Part shown: positions 1 to 7,457 of the stretch, piece by piece | Numbering within the stretch: position 1 is the first letter of the stretch | Layout: each line of letters begins with the position of its first letter | Assembly (NCBI RefSeq): GCF_002269255.1 | Contig: NZ_CP022823.1 | Span: 3,844,001 to 3,908,000, forward strand | From: Klebsiella quasivariicola | GTDB lineage: Bacteria; Pseudomonadota; Gammaproteobacteria; Enterobacterales; Enterobacteriaceae | DNA: 64,000 nucleotides | Direction: 5' to 3' | Program-made: the position numbers and the translations under genes | Notes under the pieces: model-generated | The model's database searches: none | What the model saw: the letters and a program-made list of their open reading frames with translations, nothing else | What the model was told of the DNA's origin: nothing

Positions 1-40
1 GGCAAGAGCACAAAAAATTAACGTTTTAGCCATAGCTATA

Positions 41-62
41 AAATATAGCCTGTGCTATATCT
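41..62 (+). promoter_or_regulatory. MntR box upstream of mntS
   Basis: The arms ATATAGC and GCTATAT flank a CTGT centre, close to the known MntR operator pattern (ATAGC, 4 nt, GCTAT). A -10-like TATAAA (37-42) overlaps its left edge, so bound MntR would block the promoter. The site lies about 60 nt upstream of mntS, which MntR represses in E. coli when manganese is sufficient. The match is visible in the sequence; the regulation is inferred by homology. Confidence 0.75.
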
Positions 63-120
63 GTATGTAATGCAAACAGCCATCATGGATAGACGGTGTG
101 AACAGGCAGGAGGAGAGCAG

Positions 121-246
121 ATGAGCGAATTCAAGAGGTGCTTAAACGTGTTTAGCCATTCACCCTTTAAAGTACGATTAATGCTGATCGGTATGCTGTG
201 CGAGATGATCAACGGTAAACCGCAGCAAGACAAACCCAATCCCTGA
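121..246 (+). CDS. mntS: Small manganese-homeostasis protein MntS
   Basis: This 41-residue protein has the MntS pattern: start MSEFKRC, then the VFSHSPFKVRLML core and a KPQQDKP tail. In E. coli, MntS is made under manganese limitation and raises available intracellular manganese, apparently by restraining the MntP exporter. The ATG at 121 follows a strong AGGAGGAG (108-115) five bases upstream. The frame is open upstream to a GTG at 52, but that start has no ribosome site. The gene sits beside opgE as in E. coli, where the same transcript was first described as the sRNA RybA. Confidence 0.9.
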   Translation: MSEFKRCLNVFSHSPFKVRLMLIGMLCEMINGKPQQDKPNP

Positions 247-276
247 AGCGGCGTCGCGGTACGCCGCTTCATTTTT
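245..276 (+). terminator. Rho-independent terminator of mntS
   Basis: A 10-bp perfect stem (GAAGCGGCGT with ACGCCGCTTC), a 6-nt loop and ATTTTT follow. The stem overlaps the mntS stop codon. Confidence 0.85.
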
Positions 277-514
277 CTGTCATCTTCTGCCGGTAAAATG
301 GCCAGTTCCCCCCGTTTCCCTGACCTTTTTTCAAGTTTTGTAAGCGTCCTCGCAAAACAATCTGTTATGTCTGGTTGACCTTACCATTTACAAGCCCTAT
401 CTTTGCACAGCCCTGCCACATTCGCGGCTCGCAGAGACCCTCTTCACGCACTGTCCAGCAGGTTTTACCCCTTGACGCCAGGGGATGCGCATGGCCTCTT
501 TTTGATTGTTTACT

Positions 515-2095
515 ATGAATGTCACCACCCTGAAAGATACGCTGGTTGCCCGCCGACTGGCACCGAACCCATGGACAGGATTCTACTTTTTACAATCGCT
601 GTTAATTAATCTGGCGCTGGGCTATGAATTTAGCCTGCTCTATACCGTGGCATTTACCTGCGTGTTACATCTTCTGTGGCGCGCTTTTCCGCGCGTCCAG
701 AAAGTGGTGGTCGGCGCCTATTCGCTGCTGGCAGCCCTGTACTACCCCTTCGGCCAGGCCTACGGCGCTCCTAACTTCAACACCTTACTGGCGCTTCACG
801 CCACCAACGTGGAAGAGTCCACCGAAATTCTGACCATCTTCCCGTGGTACAACTATCTGCTGGCGGTCTTCATTTTCGCGCTGGGTATCATTGCGGTCCG
901 CCGCAGGATCGTCGCGCCCTCCCGCTGGGGAAAAATGGAAACCCTGGGCCTGCTGTTCACTCTCGGGGTCTTCTTTCTCCAGCCGGTGCAAAACCTCGCC
1001 TGGGGCGGCGTGTTCAAGGTGATTGATACCGGTTATCCGGCCTTTCGTTTTGTCAAAGACGTGGTGGTAAATAACAACGAGGTGCTGGACGAACAGGCGC
1101 GGATGGCGCAGCTGGCCGGCATGAAAGACAGCTGGCACGTGCTGGCGGTGAAGCCAAAGTACCATCTCTATGTGGTGGTGATCGGTGAAAGCGCGCGCCG
1201 CGACGCCCTCGGCGCCTTCGGTGGCCACTGGGACAACACGCCATTTGCCAGCTCGGTGAACGGGTATCTGTTTAACAACTATGTCGCTGCCAGCGGCTCG
1301 ACGCAGAAATCACTCGGCCTGACGCTTAACCGGGTGGTCGACGGCAAACCGCAGTTTCAGGATAACTTTGTCACCCTCGCTAACCGCGCGGGTTTCCAGA
1401 CCTGGTGGTTCTCCAACCAGGGGCAGATTGGCGAGTACGACACCGCTATCGCCAGCATTGCCAAACGTGCGGATGAAGTCCAGTTCCTGAAAAACGGCGA
1501 TTTCGAAGCCAATAAAAATACCCAGGACGAGCAGTTATTAAAGCTGACCGAGCAGGTGCTCTCCACCCAGCGCACCCAGCCGCAGCTGATTGTCCTGCAT
1601 CTGATGGGCTCTCATCCGCAGGCCTGCGACCGCACCAAAGGCAAATACACGGTGTTCGTCCAGTCAAAGGAGACCTCCTGCTATCTCTACAGCATGACGC
1701 AGACCGACACGCTGCTGGCTAAGCTCTACCGGCAGTTGCAAAATTCGGGCAATACCTTTTCACTGACCTATTTTTCCGATCATGGCCTGGCGTTCAAGGA
1801 GCGGGGAAAAGAGGTGCAGTATCTGGCGCATGACGATAAGTTCCAGCAGAACTTCCAGGTGCCGTTTATGGTGCTCTCCAGCGATGACAAAGCGCATAAA
1901 GTGATTAAGGCGCAGCGTTCGGCGAATGATTTCCTCAGCTTCTTCTCCCAGTGGACCGGGATTCAGGCGGCAGAGATCGCCCCGCGCTACCGGTTTATCT
2001 CCGAGCAAAAGGCCGGTCCGGTGTATATCACCAACTTCCAGCTGCAGAAGGTCGATTATTCCCACCTCGGCACCGATGAGTTCACGGTCAACTAA
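515..2095 (+). CDS. opgE: Phosphoethanolamine transferase OpgE (YbiP)
   Basis: This 526-residue inner-membrane enzyme belongs to the alkaline-phosphatase/sulfatase-like phosphoethanolamine transferases. OpgE transfers phosphoethanolamine from phosphatidylethanolamine to osmoregulated periplasmic glucans. Several membrane segments fill the first 170 residues. A periplasmic catalytic domain follows, with the nucleophile region VVVIGESARRDALG and the metal-site motif YFSDHGLAFKERG. Length and sequence match E. coli YbiP throughout. I chose the ATG at 515 (MNVTTLKDT) over an in-frame TTG at 506, because it aligns with the E. coli N-terminus. No strong ribosome site is visible. The next gene, ompX, converges from the other strand. 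Confidence 0.93.
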   Translation: MNVTTLKDTLVARRLAPNPWTGFYFLQSLLINLALGYEFSLLYTVAFTCVLHLLWRAFPRVQKVVVGAYSLLAALYYPFGQAYGAPNFNTLLALHATNVEESTEILTIFPWYNYLLAVFIFALGIIAVRRRIVAPSRWGKMETLGLLFTLGVFFLQPVQNLAWGGVFKVIDTGYPAFRFVKDVVVNNNEVLDEQARMAQLAGMKDSWHVLAVKPKYHLYVVVIGESARRDALGAFGGHWDNTPFASSVNGYLFNNYVAASGSTQKSLGLTLNRVVDGKPQFQDNFVTLANRAGFQTWWFSNQGQIGEYDTAIASIAKRADEVQFLKNGDFEANKNTQDEQLLKLTEQVLSTQRTQPQLIVLHLMGSHPQACDRTKGKYTVFVQSKETSCYLYSMTQTDTLLAKLYRQLQNSGNTFSLTYFSDHGLAFKERGKEVQYLAHDDKFQQNFQVPFMVLSSDDKAHKVIKAQRSANDFLSFFSQWTGIQAAEIAPRYRFISEQKAGPVYITNFQLQKVDYSHLGTDEFTVN

Positions 2096-2141
2096 TCGTT
2101 CAGTCCCGGCCAACCGGCCGGGCCGCCTGCCAGCAGGCAAA

Positions 2142-2169
2142 AAAAATCCGCCCCGAGAGGCGGATTTTT
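2142..2169. terminator. Bidirectional terminator between opgE and ompX
   Basis: An 11-bp stem (AAAAATCCGCC with GGCGGATTTTT) around a 6-nt loop has A/T runs on both sides. It can serve both opgE (+) and ompX (-). Confidence 0.9.
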
Positions 2170-2185
2170 CATATCACCGGAGTGA

Positions 2186-2701
2186 TTAGAAGCGGTAACC
2201 CACGCCAGCAATCCAGGTACCGACGTCAACGTTACGAATACGAGACTGCTCGTAGGAGAAGTCCAGGGCAACGTTTTCGATCGGGTTGAACTGCAGACCA
2301 GCACCGTAAGAGAAACCGTAGTCGCTCATATCGGATTTCTGGTTCGGGAAGTTGTTGTTCTGGAATTTACCGTAACCAACACCCACTACGCCGTAGATGC
2401 TTGCCCAGTCGTTCAGACGGTAAGCCGGACCTGCGGTGATGCCGTAGTACTGACCTTTGTTGTAAGTACCGTTGCTGGTGTTATCCTTTTCGGTGTAGGT
2501 GAAGGAACCGATAACACCCAGCGGGTTGTTATCTTGCTCGTAACGGTATTTCAGGTTGAAACCGCCAGCTTTGTTCGCTTTACCCTGCATGTCGCTCTGC
2601 GCGTAACCGCCGGTTACGGTAGAAGTTGCAGCAAATGCAGTGGTACCTACGGATGCAGCCAGAACAACGGCCAGTGCTGAAAGACGTGCAATTTTATTCA
2701 T
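2186..2701 (-). CDS. ompX: Outer membrane protein OmpX
   Basis: This is an 8-stranded outer-membrane beta-barrel of the OmpX/Ail family, 171 residues, the same as in E. coli. A signal peptide (about 23 residues, ending TAFAA) precedes the mature start ATSTVTGGYAQSD. The conserved FNLKYRYEQDNNPLGVIGSFTYTEK and the C-terminal IAGVGYRF, with terminal Phe for BAM recognition, are present. The ATG at 2701 is chosen because GAGG lies about six bases upstream; an in-frame GTG two codons earlier would sit inside that ribosome site. OmpX is a stress-regulated surface protein of uncertain exact function. Confidence 0.95.
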   Translation of the reverse strand: MNKIARLSALAVVLAASVGTTAFAATSTVTGGYAQSDMQGKANKAGGFNLKYRYEQDNNPLGVIGSFTYTEKDNTSNGTYNKGQYYGITAGPAYRLNDWASIYGVVGVGYGKFQNNNFPNQKSDMSDYGFSYGAGLQFNPIENVALDFSYEQSRIRNVDVGTWIAGVGYRF

Positions 2702-3052
2702 AACCACCTCAAATGTGTTTCTAATAAGTCCTAAGCCTTAAATATATCAAAAATTTTTGGGAAACTCTTTGGAGTTTACATTGTCTAACATACTTTTTCA
2801 TGTAACCAAAAGTTTCCATATTTCTATAACAATATGGAAAACAACAGTTTTTGTCGTTAACTTACATCTTAACGCTCATTAAGAAATTCGCAAGCATCCA
2901 GATTAATCCTAATCGACGGGCGCATTTCTCAGCCATGTTCGCCATTGTACTGTTTTTAGCCCCGTTTTTTTCAACATTAGCTCAACCGCTACCCGCTAAT
3001 TCCAGTACACTGGAACTTTTACGACTTTTGACAAAACCTGACAGGAGAAAGG
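2702..3052. other. AT-rich divergent intergenic region ompX/rhtA
   Basis: These 351 bases are AT-rich and carry the outward-facing promoters of ompX and rhtA, though I could not fix either promoter. A plus-strand frame opens at ATG 2935 with a hydrophobic, signal-like start (MFAIVLFLAPFFSTLA) and runs out of frame into rhtA. I do not call it as a gene. Confidence 0.5.
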
Positions 3053-3940
3053 ATGCCCGGTCCATCCCGAAAAACAGCGGCATGGTTGCCGATAGTTGTG
3101 ATTTTAGTCGCGATGACCTCAATTCAGAGCGGCGCCTCGCTCGCCAAATCGCTGTTCCCGGTGGTCGGTGCCCCGGGCGTCACCGCCCTGCGCCTGGCGC
3201 TCGGGACGCTGATCCTGGTGGTGGTATTCAAGCCATGGCGGCTACGTTTCTCACCGGCGCAGCGCGTGCCGCTGCTGCTGTACGGCCTGGCGCTCGGGGC
3301 GATGAACTACCTCTTTTATTTATCCCTGCAGCGCATTCCGCTCGGCGTGGCGGTAGCTCTGGAATTTACCGGCCCGCTGGCGGTGGCGCTGTTCGGTTCG
3401 CGTCGTCCGCTGGATTTCGTCTGGGTGGCGCTGGCTATCCTCGGATTGTGGTATCTCCTGCCGCTGGGGCAGAACGTGGCGCAGGTTGATTTAACCGGCG
3501 CGCTGTTCGCCCTTGGCGCCGGCGCGTGCTGGGCGGTCTATATCCTGACCGGGCAACGTGCTGGTGAAGAGCATGGGCCAGCCACGGTGGCGATGGGGTC
3601 GCTTATCGCCTCGCTGGTGTTTGTGCCGTTAGGCATGGCGCAGGCCACCGATACGCTGTGGCAGTGGTCGCTGCTGCCGCTGGGGCTGGGGATCGCCATT
3701 CTCTCCACCGCGCTGCCCTATTCTCTCGAGATGATGGCCCTGACGCGCCTGCCGACGCGCACCTTCGGCACGCTGATGAGCCTTGAGCCAGCCTTAGCCG
3801 CTCTCTCTGGTATGGTCTTTCTCGGTGAAACCCTGAAGCTCTCCCAGACCCTGGCGCTGGGCGCGATTATCATCGCCTCAATGGGCGCCACGCTGACCAT
3901 GCAGCGACAAAGTAAAATCGAGCAAGTCGATATCAATTAA
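3053..3940 (+). CDS. rhtA: Threonine/homoserine exporter RhtA
   Basis: This 295-residue inner-membrane protein of the drug/metabolite transporter superfamily has ten predicted membrane segments in two EamA repeats. RhtA exports threonine, homoserine and related amino acids. Family landmarks include GAPGVTALRLALGT near residue 40, the central GAGACWAVYILTGQRAG and the C-terminal FGTLMSLEPALAALSGMVFLGE. Its length equals the E. coli protein. AGGAGAAAGG lies just before the ATG. It stands alone and is followed by its own terminator, in the same position between ompX and dps as in E. coli. Confidence 0.95.
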   Translation: MPGPSRKTAAWLPIVVILVAMTSIQSGASLAKSLFPVVGAPGVTALRLALGTLILVVVFKPWRLRFSPAQRVPLLLYGLALGAMNYLFYLSLQRIPLGVAVALEFTGPLAVALFGSRRPLDFVWVALAILGLWYLLPLGQNVAQVDLTGALFALGAGACWAVYILTGQRAGEEHGPATVAMGSLIASLVFVPLGMAQATDTLWQWSLLPLGLGIAILSTALPYSLEMMALTRLPTRTFGTLMSLEPALAALSGMVFLGETLKLSQTLALGAIIIASMGATLTMQRQSKIEQVDIN

Positions 3941-3958
3941 CATTCTGTTACGGCGGCA

Positions 3959-3986
3959 GCCCGCAGCGCCTGCGGGCCCGTTTTTA
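3959..3986 (+). terminator. Terminator of rhtA
   Basis: The stem is GCCCGCAG/CTGCGGGC (8 bp) with a CGC loop, followed by CCGTTTTTAT. Confidence 0.85.
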
Positions 3987-4064
3987 TCAATTAACCGTCT
4001 GATCCTTCAGTTCTTTTTAAATAACCAACCGCTTTGCGCTATCAGAGTGATATGGCCTGCCGAT

Positions 4065-4093
4065 GCCGCATACTTAAAATCCCTTGCTATACT
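4065..4093 (+). promoter_or_regulatory. Probable dps promoter
   Basis: CTATACT (4087-4093) is a good -10 with the C at -13 favoured by the stationary-phase sigma factor. The -35 position (about 4065-4070) is poor. dps in E. coli is transcribed by sigma-S in stationary phase and by OxyR-activated sigma-70; this architecture fits, but no OxyR site was identified here. Confidence 0.5.
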
Positions 4094-4177
4094 TAGTCCC
4101 GAAGTTACCTGGGACAACGCTCCACATCATTCCGATTTGAAATGTGACGAGCATCAATATCAAGAGGATATGAAACG

Positions 4178-4681
4178 ATGAGTACCGCAAAACTGGTTAA
4201 ATCAAAAGCGTCTAATCTGGTCTATACCCGCAACGATGTCGCTGACAGCGAAAAGAAAGCGACCATTGAGCTGTTGAATCGCCAGGTGATCCAGTTCATT
4301 GACCTGTCTCTTATCACCAAGCAGGCACACTGGAATATGCGCGGTGCGAACTTTATCGCCGTGCACGAAATGCTGGATGGCTTCCGTACCGCGCTGACCG
4401 AACATCTGGACACCATGGCCGAGCGTGCCGTACAGCTGGGCGGCGTCGCCCTGGGCACCACTCAGGTCATTAACAGCAAAACGCCGCTGCAGAGCTACCC
4501 GCTGGACATCCATCACGTTCAGGATCACCTGAAAGCACTGGCTGACCGCTATGCGGTGGTAGCGAACGATGTGCGCAAAGCGATCGACGAAGCCAAAGAC
4601 GAAGATACCGCAGATATTTTCACCGCGGCCTCCCGCGATCTGGATAAATTCCTGTGGTTCATCGAAGCGAATATTGAATAA
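4178..4681 (+). CDS. dps: DNA-protecting ferritin-like protein Dps
   Basis: This 167-residue protein is the same length as E. coli Dps. It is a dodecameric mini-ferritin that binds DNA, oxidises Fe(II) with peroxide and compacts the nucleoid in stationary phase. The N-terminal tail is Lys-rich (KLVKSKASNLVYTRND), as needed for DNA contact. The ferroxidase motif AHWNMRGANFIAVHEMLDGFR and the paired DHLDTMAERAVQLGG-type helix are intact. AAGAGGAT precedes the ATG. It is monocistronic, between rhtA and glnH. Confidence 0.96.
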   Translation: MSTAKLVKSKASNLVYTRNDVADSEKKATIELLNRQVIQFIDLSLITKQAHWNMRGANFIAVHEMLDGFRTALTEHLDTMAERAVQLGGVALGTTQVINSKTPLQSYPLDIHHVQDHLKALADRYAVVANDVRKAIDEAKDEDTADIFTAASRDLDKFLWFIEANIE

Positions 4682-4687
4682 GGCTCT

Positions 4688-4718
4688 GCCGCCGGCTGCT
4701 TCGCGGTCGGCGGCGCCT
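4688..4718 (+). terminator. Possible terminator of dps
   Basis: GCCGCCG (4688-4694) pairs with CGGCGGC (4708-4714) just after the stop codon. The following T tract is weak, so termination is only probable. Confidence 0.5.
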
Positions 4719-4926
4719 GTTACTTTTCCTACCGCTTTTCCTTTCCCTTTTCTTCTCAAGCCATTCATCAACAGCGGGTCATGCACCTTTTTAGGGCAGC
4801 GTATTGATGAAAATGCGCACAAAAGTAAAACAATTGTAATAATCACCTCACACAATCGTTACACCGAGATTGTTTTCCCGTCAGTGTTTGCGCTAAAAAT
4901 GGGCTCGTAATTCAGCGACCTGATGA

Positions 4927-4956
4927 TGCACCAAAATAACGCCCCGTTATGGTGCG
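4927..4956 (+). promoter_or_regulatory. Two overlapping NtrC boxes upstream of glnH
   Basis: Half-sites TGCACC (4927-4932) and GGTGCG (4951-4956) belong to two overlapping 17-bp NtrC-type boxes (4927-4943 and 4940-4956), each with one good half. Their centres lie roughly 110 and 120 bases upstream of the start expected from the sigma-54 promoter, an enhancer spacing like that described for E. coli glnHp2. The sequence between them and the promoter is AT-rich and could hold an IHF site. Confidence 0.7.
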
Positions 4957-5029
4957 ATCGCTATCCCAAACGATCGATATTGTGCAACCACTGCCGCTTC
5001 GTTTGTTAGAAAACAACAAGTTGTAAAAG

Positions 5030-5045
5030 TGGCACGATTTTTTCA
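5030..5045 (+). promoter_or_regulatory. Sigma-54 promoter of glnHPQ
   Basis: TGGCACG (5030-5036), four bases, then TTTCA gives the -24/-12 pattern of RpoN promoters with the invariant GG intact and a slightly poor -12. It lies about 55 bases before the glnH start and pairs with the NtrC boxes upstream, implying induction under nitrogen limitation. Confidence 0.8.
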
Positions 5046-5098
5046 TTAGGCTAGTCGTTCTCGCAGGGGATCGTCCCGTGGATATAAAAGGAAATGCT

Positions 5099-5845
5099 AT
5101 GAAGTCTGTATTTAAAGTTTCACTGGCTGCACTGACCCTGGCTTTTGCGGTTTCTTCCCATGCCGCCAATAAGACGCTGGTTGTCGCCACCGATACGGCG
5201 TTCGTCCCGTTCGAATTTAAGCAAGGCGATAAATATGTCGGGTTTGACGTTGACCTGTGGGCGGCTATCGCTAAAGAGCTGAAGCTCGACTACACCCTGA
5301 AGCCAATGGACTTCAGCGGCATTATCCCGGCGCTGCAAACTAAAAATATCGATCTGGCGCTGGCCGGGATCACTATCACCGAAGAACGTAAAAAAGCGAT
5401 CGACTTCTCCGACGGCTACTACAAAAGCGGCCTGCTGGTGATGGTTAACGCCAACAATAACGACATCAAAGATGTCAAAGATCTGAACGGTAAAGTGGTG
5501 GCGGTGAAGAGCGGTACCGGCTCCGTTGATTACGCGAAAGCCAATATCAAAACCAAAGACCTGCGTCAGTTCCCGAACATCGATAACGCCTACATGGAGC
5601 TGGGTACCGGCCGCGCTGATGCCGTGCTGCACGATACACCGAATATTCTCTACTTCATCAAGACCGCCGGCAACGGCAAGTTCAAAGCGGTAGGGGAATC
5701 ACTGGAAGCGCAAAACTACGGTATCGCCTTCCCGAAAGGCAGCGACGAGCTGCGTGAGAAAGTGAACGGCGCGCTGAAAACGCTGCGCGAGAACGGCACC
5801 TACAACGAAATTTATAAAAAATGGTTCGGCACTGAACCAAAATAA
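5099..5845 (+). CDS. glnH: Glutamine-binding periplasmic protein GlnH
   Basis: This is the periplasmic solute-binding component of the GlnHPQ glutamine importer, 248 residues as in E. coli. A signal peptide of about 22 residues (MKSVFKVSLAALTLAFAVSSHA) precedes ANKTLVVATDTAFVPFEF. SBP_bac_3 hallmarks include GFDVDLWAAIAKEL, the LALAGITITEERKKAIDFSDGYY block and VKSGTGSVDYAK. The ATG at 5099 follows AAAGGA. It is first gene of the glnHPQ operon, with a stem-loop between it and glnP that probably lowers downstream expression relative to the binding protein. Confidence 0.96.
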   Translation: MKSVFKVSLAALTLAFAVSSHAANKTLVVATDTAFVPFEFKQGDKYVGFDVDLWAAIAKELKLDYTLKPMDFSGIIPALQTKNIDLALAGITITEERKKAIDFSDGYYKSGLLVMVNANNNDIKDVKDLNGKVVAVKSGTGSVDYAKANIKTKDLRQFPNIDNAYMELGTGRADAVLHDTPNILYFIKTAGNGKFKAVGESLEAQNYGIAFPKGSDELREKVNGALKTLRENGTYNEIYKKWFGTEPK

Positions 5846-5856
5846 TAAGAATCAAC

Positions 5857-5880
5857 TTCGCCGGACGCAGGTCCGGCGAA
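5857..5880 (+). other. Intercistronic stem-loop glnH-glnP
   Basis: A perfect 10-bp stem (TTCGCCGGAC with GTCCGGCGAA) and a 4-nt loop lie after glnH with no following T run. Such structures behind binding-protein genes usually stabilise the upstream mRNA instead of terminating it. Confidence 0.7.
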
Positions 5881-5970
5881 ATAACCACGATCTTCCGATG
5901 CCCGCTGTGCGGAAGAGCGTATTTTGGCGGAGGCATTCCTCTGCTCTCGACACGGTAACAGGAACGTATT

Positions 5971-6630
5971 ATGCAGTTTGACTGGAGTGCCATCTGGCCT
6001 GCCATTCCGATTTTGCTGGAAGGCGCCAAAATGACGCTGTGGATTTCCGTCCTCGGCCTGGCCGGCGGCCTGATAATCGGTCTGGTGGCCGGTTTCGCCC
6101 GCTGCTTCGGCGGCTGGATCGCCAACCACATCGCACTGGTGTTTATTGAAATCATTCGCGGCACCCCGATTGTGGTGCAGGTCATGTTCATCTACTTTGC
6201 GCTGCCGATGGCCTTTAGCGACCTGCGCATCGACCCCTTCTCCGCAGCGGTAGTGACCATCATGATTAACTCGGGCGCCTATATCGCGGAAATTACCCGC
6301 GGCGCGGTGCTCTCCATTCATAAAGGCTTCCGCGAAGCGGGCCTGGCGCTGGGCCTGTCGCGTCGCGAAACCATTCGCCACGTGATCCTGCCGCTGGCGC
6401 TGCGCCGCATGCTGCCGCCGCTGGGCAACCAGTGGATCATCAGCATCAAGGACACCTCGCTGTTCATCGTCATCGGCGTCGCCGAACTGACCCGTCAGGG
6501 ACAGGAGATCATCGCGGGCAACTTCCGCGCCCTGGAAATCTGGAGCGCCGTTGCCGTGATTTACCTGATTATCACCCTGGTCCTGAGCTTTATTCTGCGC
6601 CGTCTTGAAAGAAGGATGAAAATCCTGTGA
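5971..6630 (+). CDS. glnP: Glutamine ABC transporter permease GlnP
   Basis: This 219-residue inner-membrane permease of the polar amino acid (HisM/GlnP) family forms the channel for glutamine import. About five membrane segments are predicted. The EAA loop that contacts the ATPase is clear: REAGLALGLSRRETIRHVILP. The ATG follows ACAGGAA. Its stop codon overlaps the GTG start of glnQ by four bases (GTGA), indicating translational coupling. Confidence 0.95.
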   Translation: MQFDWSAIWPAIPILLEGAKMTLWISVLGLAGGLIIGLVAGFARCFGGWIANHIALVFIEIIRGTPIVVQVMFIYFALPMAFSDLRIDPFSAAVVTIMINSGAYIAEITRGAVLSIHKGFREAGLALGLSRRETIRHVILPLALRRMLPPLGNQWIISIKDTSLFIVIGVAELTRQGQEIIAGNFRALEIWSAVAVIYLIITLVLSFILRRLERRMKIL

Positions 6631-7349
6631 TTGAATTTAAAAACGTTTCCAAGCACTTTGGCCCGACCCAGGTGCTGCACGATATCTCCCTGAAGATTAA
6701 TCAGGGTGAGGTGGTGGTCATTATCGGCCCTTCCGGCTCCGGTAAGTCAACGATGCTGCGCTGCATCAATAAACTGGAAGAGATCACCAGCGGCGATCTG
6801 ATTGTCGATGGCCTGAAGGTCAACGACCCGAAGGTGGACGAACGTCTGATCCGTCAGGAAGCCGGGATGGTATTTCAGCAGTTTTATCTGTTCCCGCACC
6901 TGACGGCGCTGGAGAACGTCATGTTTGGTCCGCTGCGGGTCCGCGGCGCCAGCAAGCAGGCGGCAGAGAAACAGGCGAAAGATCTGCTGGCGAAAGTCGG
7001 TCTGGCTGAGCGCGCGCATCACTATCCGTCTGAACTCTCCGGCGGCCAGCAGCAGCGTGTAGCCATCGCCCGCGCGCTGGCGGTGAAGCCAAAGATGATG
7101 CTGTTTGATGAACCGACCTCAGCACTCGACCCGGAACTGCGCCATGAAGTGCTCAAGGTGATGCAGGATCTGGCGGAAGAAGGCATGACGATGGTGATCG
7201 TGACCCACGAAATCGGTTTCGCCGAAAAAGTGGCCTCGCGGCTGATCTTTATCGATAAAGGCCGGATCGCCGAAGACGGCAACCCGCAGGAGCTGGTGAA
7301 GAACCCGCCAAGCCCGCGCCTGCGCGAATTCCTGCAGCACGTCGCTTAA
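6627..7349 (+). CDS. glnQ: Glutamine ABC transporter ATPase GlnQ
   Basis: This 240-residue ATPase energises GlnHPQ. Walker A is GPSGSGKST (about residues 34-42), the Q-loop is MVFQQFYLF, the signature is LSGGQQQR, Walker B is MMLFDEPTSALDPE, and the H-loop is VTHE. It starts with GTG, overlapping glnP, as in E. coli. It is the last gene of the operon and is followed by a clear hairpin. Confidence 0.95.
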   Translation: MIEFKNVSKHFGPTQVLHDISLKINQGEVVVIIGPSGSGKSTMLRCINKLEEITSGDLIVDGLKVNDPKVDERLIRQEAGMVFQQFYLFPHLTALENVMFGPLRVRGASKQAAEKQAKDLLAKVGLAERAHHYPSELSGGQQQRVAIARALAVKPKMMLFDEPTSALDPELRHEVLKVMQDLAEEGMTMVIVTHEIGFAEKVASRLIFIDKGRIAEDGNPQELVKNPPSPRLREFLQHVA

Positions 7350-7354
7350 TCCAC

Positions 7355-7386
7355 AGCGGCTCTCTCCCCCATAGAGAGCCGCTTTC
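7355..7386 (+). terminator. Terminator of glnHPQ
   Basis: An 11-bp stem (AGCGGCTCTCT with AGAGAGCCGCT) is followed by only TT. The hairpin is strong but the T tract is short. Confidence 0.6.
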
Positions 7387-7457
7387 CAGATTCCTCTTCC
7401 CTCCCCTTTCGCCATCGGCTTCTATACTTACCCGTTTACGTTGCAACGGAGGTGCCC

